A model generated the notes under the pieces. That model was not told where the DNA came from. It did no database searches and saw nothing but the letters and a program-made list of their open reading frames with translations. A stretch of 64,000 bases of DNA from Xylona heveae TC161. Its lineage: Eukaryota > Ascomycota > Xylonomycetes > Xylonales > Xylonaceae. A program made the position numbers and the translations under genes. This document shows, piece after piece, positions 1 through 10,234 of the stretch; position 1 is the stretch's first letter; every line of letters begins with the position of its first letter. Location of the stretch: assembly GCF_001619985.1 (NCBI RefSeq), contig NW_017264194.1:2165511-2229510 (forward strand), read 5' to 3'.

Positions 1-744
1 TCGGCATCACTGATGATTTGGTTTTCAGCGACTTTTCTAGAGGAGGAGCTTCAAAACCCTTGTCCGAGGAAGGAGCTAGACGGAGGAACTATCTACGTGT
101 CCCGAGAACTTAAAATGCCCAAGGAATGGGGCGCCCCCGTCCTATGTGACTTTGGCTCTGCCATGGTCGGTGACACAGAGCACCTGGAGGATATTCAACC
201 CAACATCTATCGAGCACCGGAGGTGATTCTGGAAGCCCCATGGACATACAGCGTCGATATATGGAACGTGGGATGTATGGTAAGACAACCAGACTGGTGC
301 GATAAAAGAATTTAAATTTACGTCACAGGTTTGGGATCTTTTTGAGGGCGAGTCCTTGTTCACCGGTCAAGATCCAGAATTCCAGACATACCGAAGTCGA
401 GCCCACGTCGCCGAAATAATAAGTTTGCTTGGCCCGCCACCGCCTACGCTTCTTGCCCAAGGGAGGCAAAGCCACAAATTCTTTTCGGATGAGGGCAAGT
501 CAAGCTTCTTGTATTATCTGGGGAACAATTGTATCCACTAACTATGCCTGATTCTCTAGGTGCCTTCTGCGCTAATATTCCATTACCGGAACGCACTCCG
601 CTCGAGGATAGGGAAACTTCTCTTGAGGGACACGACAGAGTGAAATTTTTATCACTAATACGGAAAATGTTGCAATGGGAGCCGGGCAAGCGTAGCTCTG
701 CAAAAGAACTGGGAGAGGAAGAGTGGATATGTGAGCATTTATAA
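1..744 (+). CDS. SRPK-like serine/threonine protein kinase, C-terminal half (partial, apparent frameshift)
   Basis: Exons <1..279, 329..494 and 560..744. The reading gives DFG (CDFGSAM), the activation-segment APE (IYRAPEV), SVDIWNVGCM, the VWDLFEGESLF stretch and a final KMLQWEPGKRSSAKEL, all typical of the C-lobe of SR-protein kinases, which phosphorylate Ser/Arg-rich splicing factors. The N-lobe lies outside the window. Intron 1 (280-328) is GT-AG. Intron 2 (495-559) has a GCAAGT donor and is best read as a GC-AG intron, because that join restores the family pattern FFSDEGAFC. At the left edge, bases 3-35 read GITDDLVFSDF in a different frame from the following LEEELQNP, so one extra base (T-run 33-36) seems to break the frame. 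This is either a decaying paralogue, as is common among fungal SRPK-like families, or a homopolymer error. The kinase identity is sure; whether the gene works is not. Confidence 0.8.
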
Positions 745-907
745 GTTTACATTAAAGAATCGAATCCTATCAGGAACACTCCAAGTTTGATATTGGGTCG
801 GGTTGTATGTTGGATTTGGGATATGTTGCTTTAACTAGACTTATCGCTACACAGCCCAGGAGAGAAGCCCTTAGAAATCTCAGCAAATTCTTTCATATAC
901 CCGAATA

Positions 908-1258
908 CTAGTTGTTTTCTTCAAAAGAATTCAATGCATCTTCATTGATACTATCCCCCTGCGGGTCCTTGACAGGATCGACAGCAACTTTTGCCACAAT
1001 CCTATGACTGTCCTTCTGTGCACTTTCCCGAACACCTTTGTCGTCAGCATTCTTGTTTGCCTGGATGATTATCTCCTGCCGTCCGTCCGGAAGTTTCGAT
1101 CCCTTATCCGCCCGGAAATTGTACTTTTTATCGTTTTTCGATGTTTGAGAAGGCCAAAGTCGCTGGCCTCGGTGAGCGTTTTTAGTCTTCTGAACGACTT
1201 TGCCGAATGGCATCTGGTCCAGGAATTTCTTGAAGGCAGACTTCGAGATAGACGACAT
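908..1258 (-). CDS. Small basic hypothetical protein
   Basis: A single open frame of about 116 residues from ATG at 1258; an upstream in-frame ATG lies at 1270. I do not recognise the family. The N-terminal half is Lys/Arg-rich (SKSAFKKFLDQ, KTKNAHRGQRLW) and the C-terminal third turns acidic (DSINEDALNSFEENN). No signal peptide, membrane segment or Cys pattern is visible. A TATA-like box lies about 200 bases upstream on the same strand. The gene is transcribed convergently with the kinase fragment. It could be an expressed small gene or a chance ORF; the even, low-complexity-free composition slightly favours a real gene. Confidence 0.4.
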   Translation of the reverse strand: MSSISKSAFKKFLDQMPFGKVVQKTKNAHRGQRLWPSQTSKNDKKYNFRADKGSKLPDGRQEIIIQANKNADDKGVRESAQKDSHRIVAKVAVDPVKDPQGDSINEDALNSFEENN

Positions 1259-1270
1259 GATATGTATCAA

Positions 1271-1851
1271 TGCCTAAATTCGGTTAGCGAGAGGATGAAA
1301 GTTTTGGAAGGAGGTCTGTACCTGACAGTCTTAGTGTGAGAGGATATTTTGAAGGGTGGATCGTCTAGTAGAGTAGATAAACTTCTCTGAGAAGGGTTTC
1401 TTGAGGATTTGAAAGGTGCGTGCTACCGGGAGCAGTGAAGACTCCTTCTTATTCTCCTTTTATAAGAGGCCATGATGACAGCAGAAATAAAATAAGCTGT
1501 GCTGGAGTGTTGTGACTTCATGGACAGTAGAACGAGGTGCTCCAAAGTACATAATGATAGCGCTGGATTATGCGGGGATAAACTACAATTGGCGCCGGCG
1601 CTAGATGTGCCAACTCCCCATGGTCTGCAGATTTTCTTCGGCAAAGCAAAGAGTAGCACTACTTTACCGCCCGGTGCCAAACCCCAACACGGGTACGATT
1701 GCTGGGAACCAGGAAGCATCCCCCCCATCTGGGGCAATTAAAGATCATTCGGGCCAGCTCAGAAATTACGTTAATAACCAAGCAAATTGGATCATCTTTC
1801 TTACGTCTGTCCCCAGAATTGCTTGGTTTATATGGTTTATTCAGCGTGTAG
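1271..1851. other. Intergenic, divergent promoter region
   Basis: Lies between the minus-strand small gene and the plus-strand AIM9-like gene. Apart from the TATA-like box I see no conserved coding sequence or repeat. Confidence 0.5.
1457..1464 (-). promoter_or_regulatory. TATA-like box
   Basis: TATAAAAG on the minus strand, about 200 bases upstream of the small hypothetical gene starting at 1258. A fair match to a TATA box; its use is inferred only from position. Confidence 0.3.
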
Positions 1852-1875
1852 ATGCTTTACCTGTCATTCCTGGCA

Positions 1876-3736
1876 ATGACGTTCCACCAAAGCTTTGTTC
1901 CGAAATTCTCAAAGTCCTTCTCAACTTTTCTTCGCGTGCTGAGGCATGAACATCCGATGCCGTCCCAAGTGCCGACAGAGACAAGTTCCTTATTCCGCTA
2001 CACAAGCGGAAGATGGCTTTGGAACGAGCGGGCGCAGCTCGAATCCCGATACCGCCCTTTTGATGTTCTCTGCCTTCAACAAGCAGCTTGCCGGGCAGTC
2101 GGCGCCACTGAGTGCATTTCTCTGGAGAAAATCGGAGAGGGCAACTACAATAAGGCATATCGCCTTGTAATGGAAGATGGTCAAAAAGTCATAGCTAAGA
2201 TCCCTCACCCGAACGCTGGTCCACCAATGCTCACAACCGCATCTGAGGTTGCGACGATGGAGTTTGCCAGGACCGTCCTGGACTTGCCCGCACCAAAAGT
2301 TCTTTCATGGAACGCCACCGACCAGAATCCTGTTGGTGCCGAATACATTATCATGGAAGAAGCAAAAGGCTCCCAGCTCCACAACGTCTGGAAGAATCTT
2401 CAATTACGAGCTAAACGCGATATCATCCGCAGAATTGTAGATATCGAGAGGAAATTGCTCTCTGTATCATTCAACAAGTATGTTCTGCTCTCCAATATTA
2501 CAGGCCTGATGGTAGTGCAAGTTTGAATAACGATGCCATCCGGCAGGATAGGATCACTGTACTTTAACGACAGTGAGATTCCAGGGTGCGAGCCTGCTGC
2601 TACGACCACGGGTGGTTCGCGAGAAGTCAATAATTGCATCACATCGCGTTTTTGCATTGGACCTATCGTTCGAAGAGAATTCTGGGAGAAGGAACGCAGC
2701 GATATGCACCAATACCACGGTCCCTGTATGCTCTTCAACAAAAGCCCTATTACATTTCAATTCTAAGCTCATAAGTCATGGCAGGGAAGTCGTCGGTAGA
2801 CTACCTTGAGTCGGTCGCTCGCCGCGAAATCGACTGGATCAAAGCATATGCCGATCCGCAGAAAGCGGTCGTGAATCCATGGCAGTATACCAGCGATGAT
2901 CAATATTCGCCGGAAGCCCATCTCGCTGCTTTGGGGAAATTCCTCTCCGCCATCTCGCACATTGTTCCAAAAGACTCCGAAGTCACTTCACCTAGGCTTT
3001 GGCATCCGGATTTTCATGCGGGTAATATCTATATCGATGAACAAGGCGAAATCTCCAGCATTATCGACTGGCAGGGAGCCTGGATCACTCCAGTGTTCCT
3101 CGGAGTTCACCCCCCATCGCTTTTAGACTACGGGATTGATGAATTGTCGATGAAGTTGCCTGACAACTTCAAACAGCTCGATGAGGTTACCAAGGATCAG
3201 CTCAGACATCAAGTGGCCGAATCTATCTTGATTCACTCTTACGAAACCCTGACCACGGAGACAAATCCTTTGATGCACAAGATGATGCATTACCCTCATG
3301 GTCAAACCCTGAAGCAGCTCGAGGCCTTTGCTGGCTCCACCTGGGACAATTGTCTCTACCCACTCCAGGATTGCTTGATGCGTGTTGAAAGGTAGGCCAG
3401 TCCAGTTCGTTCACAAAGAAAAAAAAAAAAAGGGTGCTTACTTGTCTCTGTAGAGAATGGGACCACTTTCAATCAGACGAGCCATGTCCATATAAATTTT
3501 CGGAAGAAGAAATCAGAAAACATCATGACGAAGTTGAGCCATTCAATAAGAACCAAAAGCTGTGGGAAGAGCTGCGCGGGATTGTGACGGACGAGGGTTA
3601 CACGTCGAATGAAACCTTGGATGAGGCCATTGAGGTATTTAGGAATTTGAGGGAAATTGGTTTGGCTGGTTTGAAGGGCGAAGAGAATATCGAATTCGAT
3701 AAAAATACACGTTGGGTTTTGGACCTCCGAGCATAG
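1876..3736 (+). CDS. AIM9: AIM9-like mitochondrial APH-fold phosphotransferase family protein
   Basis: Exons 1876..2477, 2547..2725, 2785..3391 and 3454..3736, giving 556 residues. Each join restores the family text, for example SFNK/IGSLYF, HGP/WK and MRVER/EWDHF. The first ~30 residues are rich in Ser, Phe, Lys and Arg with no acid, like a mitochondrial presequence. The core is an aminoglycoside-phosphotransferase (APH) fold: IGEGNYNKAYRL glycine-rich strand, IAKIPHP lysine, the catalytic-loop HPDFHAGNIYID (about residues 334-345) and IIDWQ metal-binding Asp about 20 residues later. The family is named after the yeast 'altered inheritance of mitochondria' protein 9; its substrate is not established. 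ATG at 1876 was chosen over the in-frame ATG at 1852 because it has a purine at -3. The second APH-type gene at 44.5 kb is only distantly related. Confidence 0.85.
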
Positions 3737-3876
3737 ATCTTGTTAATGTTCAATTTATCAGTAGGGTAATAATACTTGTAAAGAATTTTTTCAAAAAAAT
3801 AAAAAAAACTATAAATTATAAAAAAAAATCCTCGAATCTCGCGACTCAAGAAACTTCAGTGAATGAAAAATATGTT

Positions 3877-3956
3877 GGCGGTGCCCGGAATCGAACCGGG
3901 ATTGGAACGGCGCTGTGAATCCACAACGTTACGTGCTACCATTACACCACACCACC
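3877..3956 (-). tRNA. tRNA, probably His (GTG) with a ~10-base intron
   Basis: Read on the minus strand from 3956. The acceptor arm is GGTGGTG/CACCGCC (7 pairs, one G-T). The D arm is GTG/CAC around a loop with TGG. The anticodon stem is AACG/CGTT, and the T arm is CCCGG-TTCGATT-CCGGG. The anticodon region is about 10 bases too long for a 7-base loop, so an intron after position 37 is inferred. The loop then reads TT-GTG-G, giving anticodon GTG (His) with G37. The base after the acceptor is A, fitting fungal tRNA-His. The arms are directly visible; the isotype depends on the inferred intron position. Confidence 0.75.
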
Positions 3957-4080
3957 TTGTAGTTATTAATAGAACAATACTGACATCCTATAAACCACCT
4001 TCCTTTTTTTTTTTTTGTAAGACACGTTCGCCGAGGACGCCTTTCTTTATAGTTATATGGGACAGTGTTCACCACAATTA

Positions 4081-4137
4081 GCAATCCACAATCCGGAATC
4101 CACAATCGGCAACCCACAATCGGCAACCCACAATCCC
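4081..4137. repeat. Short minisatellite, ~14-base unit, about 4 imperfect copies
   Basis: The unit CGGCAACCCACAAT and its variant CGGAATCCACAAT repeat head to tail. Too short to say more. Confidence 0.75.
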
Positions 4138-4361
4138 ATACGCTCGTTCTTCTGTCTATCCTTTGCTACTACGGAGTACAGGTACGTTATGCCGGGTTTC
4201 CAGATTGTCAGGTCGTCAGGTAGTCGGGTCCGCCGCGGTGCCGCCAATCGCTGCGATACTCTGTATACTCTACTCTGTAAATAGGCACATAGACGGAGTA
4301 CGGGAGTCGAGATGCAGCGTGTCAAGCTGTGCGATTCTACGAGAACCAGACAAGCAGAAAT

Positions 4362-4431
4362 AAAAAGGAAAAGGAAAAGGAAAAGAAAAAGAAAAAGTAA
4401 AAGAAAAAGAAAAAGAAAAAGAAAAAAGGAA
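4362..4431. repeat. Purine microsatellite (GGAAAA/GAAAAA)n
   Basis: About a dozen 6-base units, first GGAAAA then drifting to GAAAAA. It generates a spurious Phe-Leu ORF on the minus strand. Confidence 0.9.
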
Positions 4432-5267
4432 ATTACATGCTGAAAGGACATTGCCATCAAATTACAGGGATGGGGAGCGTGTGAGCTATCTAACATAAAG
4501 AGTGTACAGAAAAAGAAAAGAAAAAAGTATTCCATGTAAAAGCCATTCAAAATAACTTCGTTAATAATGATGGTAAGGGTTCTACGTTCGCAGCTACAGC
4601 ATGAATTATAGATTTCAATTGAGTAAAGCCGGAAACTGAGTGGTCACTCATCGTGTTGGGGATTGCTGTCGGCATGCGGTATAAGAGGGCATGGGACCAT
4701 AGAGGAGGTTTGTTTCTTGAACGATAGGTAGTCAATCGATACAAATTGATTTCCGGTTAGTCTTATAAACGAATAGAGAGTCCGTGGCAAGGGAGATATT
4801 AAACTGGTGTCATTTGCAACTGTCCGACACGACTAGAGGACTCTATTAATTGACGACGAGCGCCATCTCACACTACTTGGATAAATGTTATATATTGCAA
4901 GGGTCATTGGACCCAAACGGCCATGCGTAATTTTCGTTAAAAAGACACATGTATCCACCGGACCAGACTCCGGTATTATCGAGACGAGACGAGAGAAGAA
5001 GAAGAAGAAGCCATCGAGGATAAGTGAGCAAGCGCGAAAGACTCTTTCCATAACCCTGGTGCGAATGTGTGCATGTAAATGGAGTAGTAGGAGGGGAGAA
5101 AAGAGCAAGCCTGCGAATAAGATATACGACAAGAAAATGTATAAAATGGATGGATAGACGAACGAATAAAGAAAAAGATTCGTTAGAAGAGAGTGGCATG
5201 TCAAAGGAATTAAAAGAAGATGATTGAAGAAGAAGAAGAAAAAAAAATAAAAATAAAAAGGGAACGA

Positions 5268-6649
5268 CTAAAAGTTTTGCGAAATGCCAGTATTGCCGGC
5301 TTGTGGGAAAATGGACGGATTCTCAATCCGTGTATTCCGCCGCGCTTGTACGTCTCGAATCACTGGTTGGCCGTGTTGACCGGGTCCAGAGCCTCCTCCA
5401 TAAGAACCATCTCCGTAGGGTCCACCAACACCAGCGGATGTATAGTACGCTGGGTCGTCGGGAAAGGTGCCTTCGCTGGTGTAGTAGGTGGGTGAGTGGG
5501 CGCCTGCAGGAATGGGAGCGTCACCGGAGGCGTCGGAACGGCCAGCAGCCGAATAAGAAGAGGATGCATTTGAGGGGCCACGGTGCACGCCCTGCTTGTT
5601 GTTCGCACTATTCATAGCAGCTCCCGAGGCTCCACCGAGGGCACCAATGGACTCAGCTTCATGACCGTGGATCAGTGGATCGCCAGAATGAGCTTCGGAG
5701 TTGGCGCCAGTCGTGCCTTGCGTGGGCGAGTTGCCATTTGCATAATTTTGATAGCCGCCCGGTTGACTGCCGCTATCGGATCGAGCAACGCCGGTGGCAC
5801 CGCCGCTGGAGAGATTTGTGGACTGTTTTCGTCCAGCATTGGGTGCGGCTCCCCAGCCACGGTATCCGCTGTCGTCTTCACGCATTTCGTACGGAGCTGC
5901 ATGTTCGCCATTGTCCATGTTGCCGACTGGTGGCAGCGTGGGGTCATTGTTCGGGTTGAAGCCGTATTCTTCCACCTCTTTTCGTCGCATATCCGCTGCA
6001 TCCTTTCGCTGCTTGCGTTTGCGCCAGAGGAACAAAAGCGCCAAGACAATCAAGCCAACTGCGACGACGGGGACGACGACCGCAATAGCCACCTTGCCTC
6101 CTGTCGTGAGTCCATGATGGCCAGAGGTACTGGCTCCGGTAGTCGGAAGAGTCGAACCACCGCTCGACGTTGCGGCGGCATTCGAAGCAGTATGTGACGA
6201 GGACGAACTATGGCCAGTTGTGGATGCATGAGTAGGGGTTGGAGAGTTTGAAGTGGAAGTGATTGTGATTGTAAGCGGGGTGTCAGAAGTGCCGCTTTGC
6301 GTAATTTCCGATGTTACGACAGGAGGTCCAGCTGAAGATGTGGCGGAGGTCGCTGGAGAAGTCGTCGGCGTTGACGAGGCGTCTGATGAGGTTGGTTGAA
6401 AGGGAGTTGTTGTTGTTGGCGTTTGAGCGCTGGTTGTAGGAGTGGACGAGGTTGTGGGTTGAAACGTGCTCGTGGGAGAGGTAAATGTATCACTGCTGGT
6501 GAAGCCGCCATTGTTGAATGACGATGTTGCGCTTGAGGTGAAGTCGCCCGCCGGGGCTGAAGTTCATGAGAAGAGGTTAGTTTCGTAAGAGAAGCTCTCC
6601 AAAGGAGACAAAAACGGCCATTGAGGCACTCACCAGTGGAATTGGACAT
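5268..6649 (-). CDS. Ser/Thr-rich single-pass membrane protein resembling Mid2/WSC-type sensors
   Basis: Exons 6634..6649 and 5268..6556 (minus), 434 residues. The first exon codes only MSNST plus one base; the 77-base intron has GTGAGT/CAG ends. Residues ~6-150 are extremely Ser/Thr/Pro-rich, fitting an O-mannosylated extracellular stalk. Residues ~161-183 (VAIAVVVPVV...LLFLW) form one membrane span followed at once by a basic stop-transfer RKRKQRK. The remaining ~245 residues are a Gly/Ser/Tyr-rich, disordered cytoplasmic tail. This layout is that of fungal wall-stress sensors and many uncharacterised relatives. I see no WSC Cys domain and no cleavable signal peptide, so the single span would have to act as a signal anchor with the N-terminus outside. 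Function as a sensor is inference. Confidence 0.75.
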
Positions 6650-8954
6650 GATGGCAAACTAAATTGCCTCTTGGACAAGATTACACGCAAAATCGATTAG
6701 TATGGGCGATCACTCCAAAATGGAGTACGTCGCACAAGCTGTGTCGTCACGATCAAATGAGAGATGGGAAATGAGCGTCGAAATGAGCGAGTATCCTGCC
6801 GTCCCGTCGAATATGCCGTGGAGACCGATCGATTGACAGGGAAATATGCAACAGACGGGGAAAGTATTATTTTCTCGTGGAGTATTATCGACAAATGGAT
6901 GAATTAACAATCTGCAATTAAGAGAGAGAGTATAGAGAAAGCGAGAGACAAGAGTTGGGTTGGGTTGGGGGGGGGGAAATTGTGGTTTCTGGTTTGGATG
7001 AATTCGGACTTAGAAAGAAGACGGCCGACCGTGTTGTCGGGAAGTTGTCGATCTCTTTTCCGTCTAAACCGCAATCGGATTTCGAGCCCGCTTCGGTCCA
7101 ATCTGCCCACGCACGCCGTTTCACCTTGCCCGGATGATGCAAGGGTGACTTCTCCTACGCGAGTTTCAACAGGAAATGAGGTACGCAGGACAAAGGATTC
7201 GAGAATTGCAGTTTATTCTTTGCTGATGTGTTGTAGAAAAAAGTGTGTGTGTGTGTGCGTGAGAGAGGAGAGAAGAGAGCGGGGAGAGTTCAAATGAACG
7301 AGAAAGAGAGAGAGAGAGGAGAAATGGTGCTGCTGTGCGATTGGGGCCTGCAGGTAGAACTGACGGTTTGGGATACGATTTCCGACCTAAATGAGAGTGA
7401 CTGGACGACTAAATTGCTTGCTAGATAGCCTAAGTCATCCTAACACTAACTGCCTTCCCGAGCTATACGAAGCAATCGCCAGTCTACTGATGATAATTTT
7501 GGATGAGTTAGGAATGGTCGCAGGAGCGAGTCAGACGCTGACCTGAAAGGCCTGCAAACCAAAATTATGCCCTACGACTTTACGGTCGCATCAACCACTC
7601 ATTCCTCACCTATCCGTGACCCGCCATGCCAATCTCGTCAGCAAGTTTTGGAGCCAGAGCAAAATACGACGTGCAGATAGGGTAAAGAGGCGAGGGTTCC
7701 GCGAACACGCTATGAGTGACGGACCCTTTGGCCTACAGCAAGCAACACTGGGAGCTGCATTAAACTTGCTGTCACTCCCTCCAATAGTTATTGGTCGGTC
7801 GCTTGTAAGCTCGACGACGGCCCAGAACCCTTGGGAATCATGGCTGAGCAAGCTTATGCTCGTCAAGCGCAGCCAGACCAAAACAGGGCGCCCCTCAAAA
7901 AGGAAAAAAGAAAAGGAATAATTTTGGAAAGCATGATGACCATGACGACAGTGACACTGATTACATAAATAATGACGTTCTGAACAACTTATGGATTTTC
8001 TCATTCTATGCTTGTCGCTCTGATCTGTGAACCCTTGCGATGAGGCTGTGGAATTCATCGTACTGGCCGGAGCCCATGTCCGGGCAAAAACACGCTGCGA
8101 GTGTCTTCCTGTCACGAATACCGGCATCAACAGGGTCTTCTGCTAATCGTGCCATCTGCATTGTAACCCTGACCCTGAGCATGTACCCCTCACCCGTGAT
8201 TTCGTGCGTCTAACGCTCTGAACTTTCCCAAAGTCACTCAGGTCGTTTGCGGGTCAAAGATGGAGTAGGAGCACCGGCAGATGGTGGTCGGACTCTACAC
8301 GACATGACCTCCAAATTACCTACCTTACCTACCTATACTGACGCTGACCAGCTGAGCGACAGTACAACACAGCGCTACAACGTCGCTAATTTGCCCCCAT
8401 CGTCTCATTACCACAGTTCCCACTCTCTTCACTTTCCCAGCATAGCCCTCGGACGAACACGAAAGGAAGAAGAGCTCGATTGGACCAGTGTTTGTCTCGG
8501 TACAATTCGAGTAGCGAACCCGTCGATCCCCCACAATTCAGCATCATAATCCTCTCATGTGATAGCTTCGGTTACTTGACTCTTTTCCTGTACTTTTGAC
8601 CCGAACGACAGAAGTCAAACTCGATGACAAGAACGATTTCATACTATGAGAACAGCACGTGCAAAATCCCCATCAGATGTACATCCCGCGATCACCCAGT
8701 CCACAAACCAAACAAACATTCGAAAATCCCAAACCCCTGGTCAGGCACTGACCCCCCTCTCCCAAAGTGATCCAAACTCAACGGCATTAAAAACCTGACC
8801 TGGCTGAAATAATGTGGCGCGAAGCTGAACCTGAACAGAAACCTTTTTCTCAAGCGCCACCATTTCTCATACTACTCTCCCACTGAATATGCACGACATT
8901 TTTTTGCGCGTGGAAGAAAATGTCTCACGCTTGCTCGGCTTCAGCCCTATGTTA
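6650..8954. other. Intergenic, 2.3 kb
   Basis: Upstream of the membrane sensor gene (6.6-7.4 kb) are CT/GA- and GT-rich tracts (GA near 6921-6950, a G10 run near 6967, GT near 7243-7258), typical of fungal promoters and 5' UTRs. The remainder up to 8954 shows no conserved coding signal. ORFs at 7606-8130 and 8247-8549 have no recognisable content. Confidence 0.5.
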
Positions 8955-9646
8955 TTATTCTTCTTGCTTTTCCAGAGTCCCGGGATTATGAGCCACATAT
9001 TTGCCCTTTTGATCTTCAAACAGGACCTAATACAGTCAATAACCTAGAACCACAAAACGTCAGGAAAGTAAGCTTTACCTTGGGAGGATTCTTCACATTT
9101 TCCTCCTTAGCCTCCTCTTCAGTCATGACAACCTTGTCGACCTGAGATGTCAATCTAGTTAGTATATAAAGTCTTCGAAATTGCACGTGCTAGAAATGCG
9201 AAACAAGTCTTTATCAGATCTTCAACGCGAAAGCCACGGATCCACGATATTATCCCGTTCTCTGGCAATGGAAAGACGTGAATTCTATCAATTTATTTTC
9301 TCCCTCCCTCCCTCCCTCTCTCTTTTTCCCACTTTCTCATTTTTTACTTTTCTTTATTTCTTCTTTTTGTTTTTATTTCTTCTTTTATTATTTTTTGTTA
9401 TGTTTTTTATTTTTGTTTTGTTTTGTTTTGCTATTTTCCCTGTTGCTTTTTTATTTTCTCATCTTTTGCCCCTTTCCCCCCCAAACAAACAAGGGAGGGA
9501 ATAAAAAACACCCTAAAAATTAAAAAAAAAAATAACAAAAAAAACCAACTTACCTCGCCCTCATGTCTCCCGCCCCGAATCCGCGTATACACATGGTCGC
9601 CCTCGTAAATCGCTTCGCCGTGCTTATCTTCCACTTCCCCGCTCAT
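8955..9646 (-). CDS. HVA1/DUF2945-like Tudor-type small protein
   Basis: Exons 9554..9646, 9079..9141 and 8955..9026 (minus), 75 residues, all three exons in phase 0. Sequence pieces are EDKHGEAIYEGDHVYTRIRGG in exon 1, VDKVVMTEEEAKEENVKNPPK in exon 2 and VLFEDQKGKYVAHNPGTLEK in exon 3. This matches the 'hypervirulence associated protein, TUDOR domain' family of fungi and bacteria: a ~60-residue beta-barrel-like domain opening with G-D-x-V and ending in HNP-x-x-L. Function is unknown. Intron 1 is 412 bases, unusually long for this window, and holds a long T/C-rich tract; intron 2 is 52 bases. The three exons are too short to stand out as ORFs, so the gene is easy to miss. Splice sites are canonical. 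Confidence 0.85.
9298..9480. repeat. T/C-rich low-complexity tract inside an intron
   Basis: Nearly pure pyrimidine on the plus strand, thus purine-rich in the transcribed intron 1 of the HVA1-like gene. Produces Phe-rich spurious ORFs. Confidence 0.8.
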
Positions 9647-10203
9647 TTTGCTAATGTAGATATCTATTGTCGCGTCAATCGTGTCAATCGCGTCAGTCGT
9701 TTCGTTGCGTTCTTGTTAATTATCCAAATTACTATCCAAATTATTATCCAAATTATTATCGAAACGCAGAGTAGCGCTTTTTATCGTGGATTGGTTGATT
9801 CGTTGGTGAATAGAGCTTGAGACCTTGAGTCCGCGACTTAGATTGGATCTTTATATACTCTATACAGAGTACGAAAATAGACAATTCCAGATGATGCTAC
9901 TATGACGCTAGAGTCCGTTCAAACCACTTGTAATTATCACACTACAGCAGTACAGTGCTGTACGACGGTACCGCAGTACGTACCTTAGTAGTACCCTGGG
10001 GTTCTGCGGTTTTGGGGGTTTTGTGGGAAAGGTCTGGGGTTGCGGGCACTTGGGAAGTGACTTTTACTGTACAAAGTACGGAGTACACACAGTCTGGTTT
10101 ACCTGGCATGTGAGTTAGACGCATACTGTACAAGTCTTCAACGAGGCGCGGAGTGTCCGGAGAACAAATCAATCTGGCAGAGGCCTGCACTCACCCGAAT
10201 ATA

Positions 10204-10234
<31 letters not shown>

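Larger units (their letters stand above)
3957..5267. other. Intergenic with simple repeats
   Basis: Between the tRNA and the 3' end of the membrane sensor gene. It holds a short minisatellite and a purine microsatellite (listed separately), two copies of an ACGGAGTAC motif (around 4171 and 4292) and GAA-rich tracts near 4995-5010 and 5225-5260. No supportable gene. The long Phe/Leu ORF on the minus strand is a translation of the purine repeat. Confidence 0.6.

Noticed and set aside
4053-4550. 165-codon ORF on the minus strand with long Phe/Leu run
   Set aside because: It is the translation of the (GGAAAA)n purine repeat; no other protein-like content.
7606-8130. 174-codon minus-strand ORF
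   Set aside because: No recognisable motif, odd composition, no splice or promoter context.
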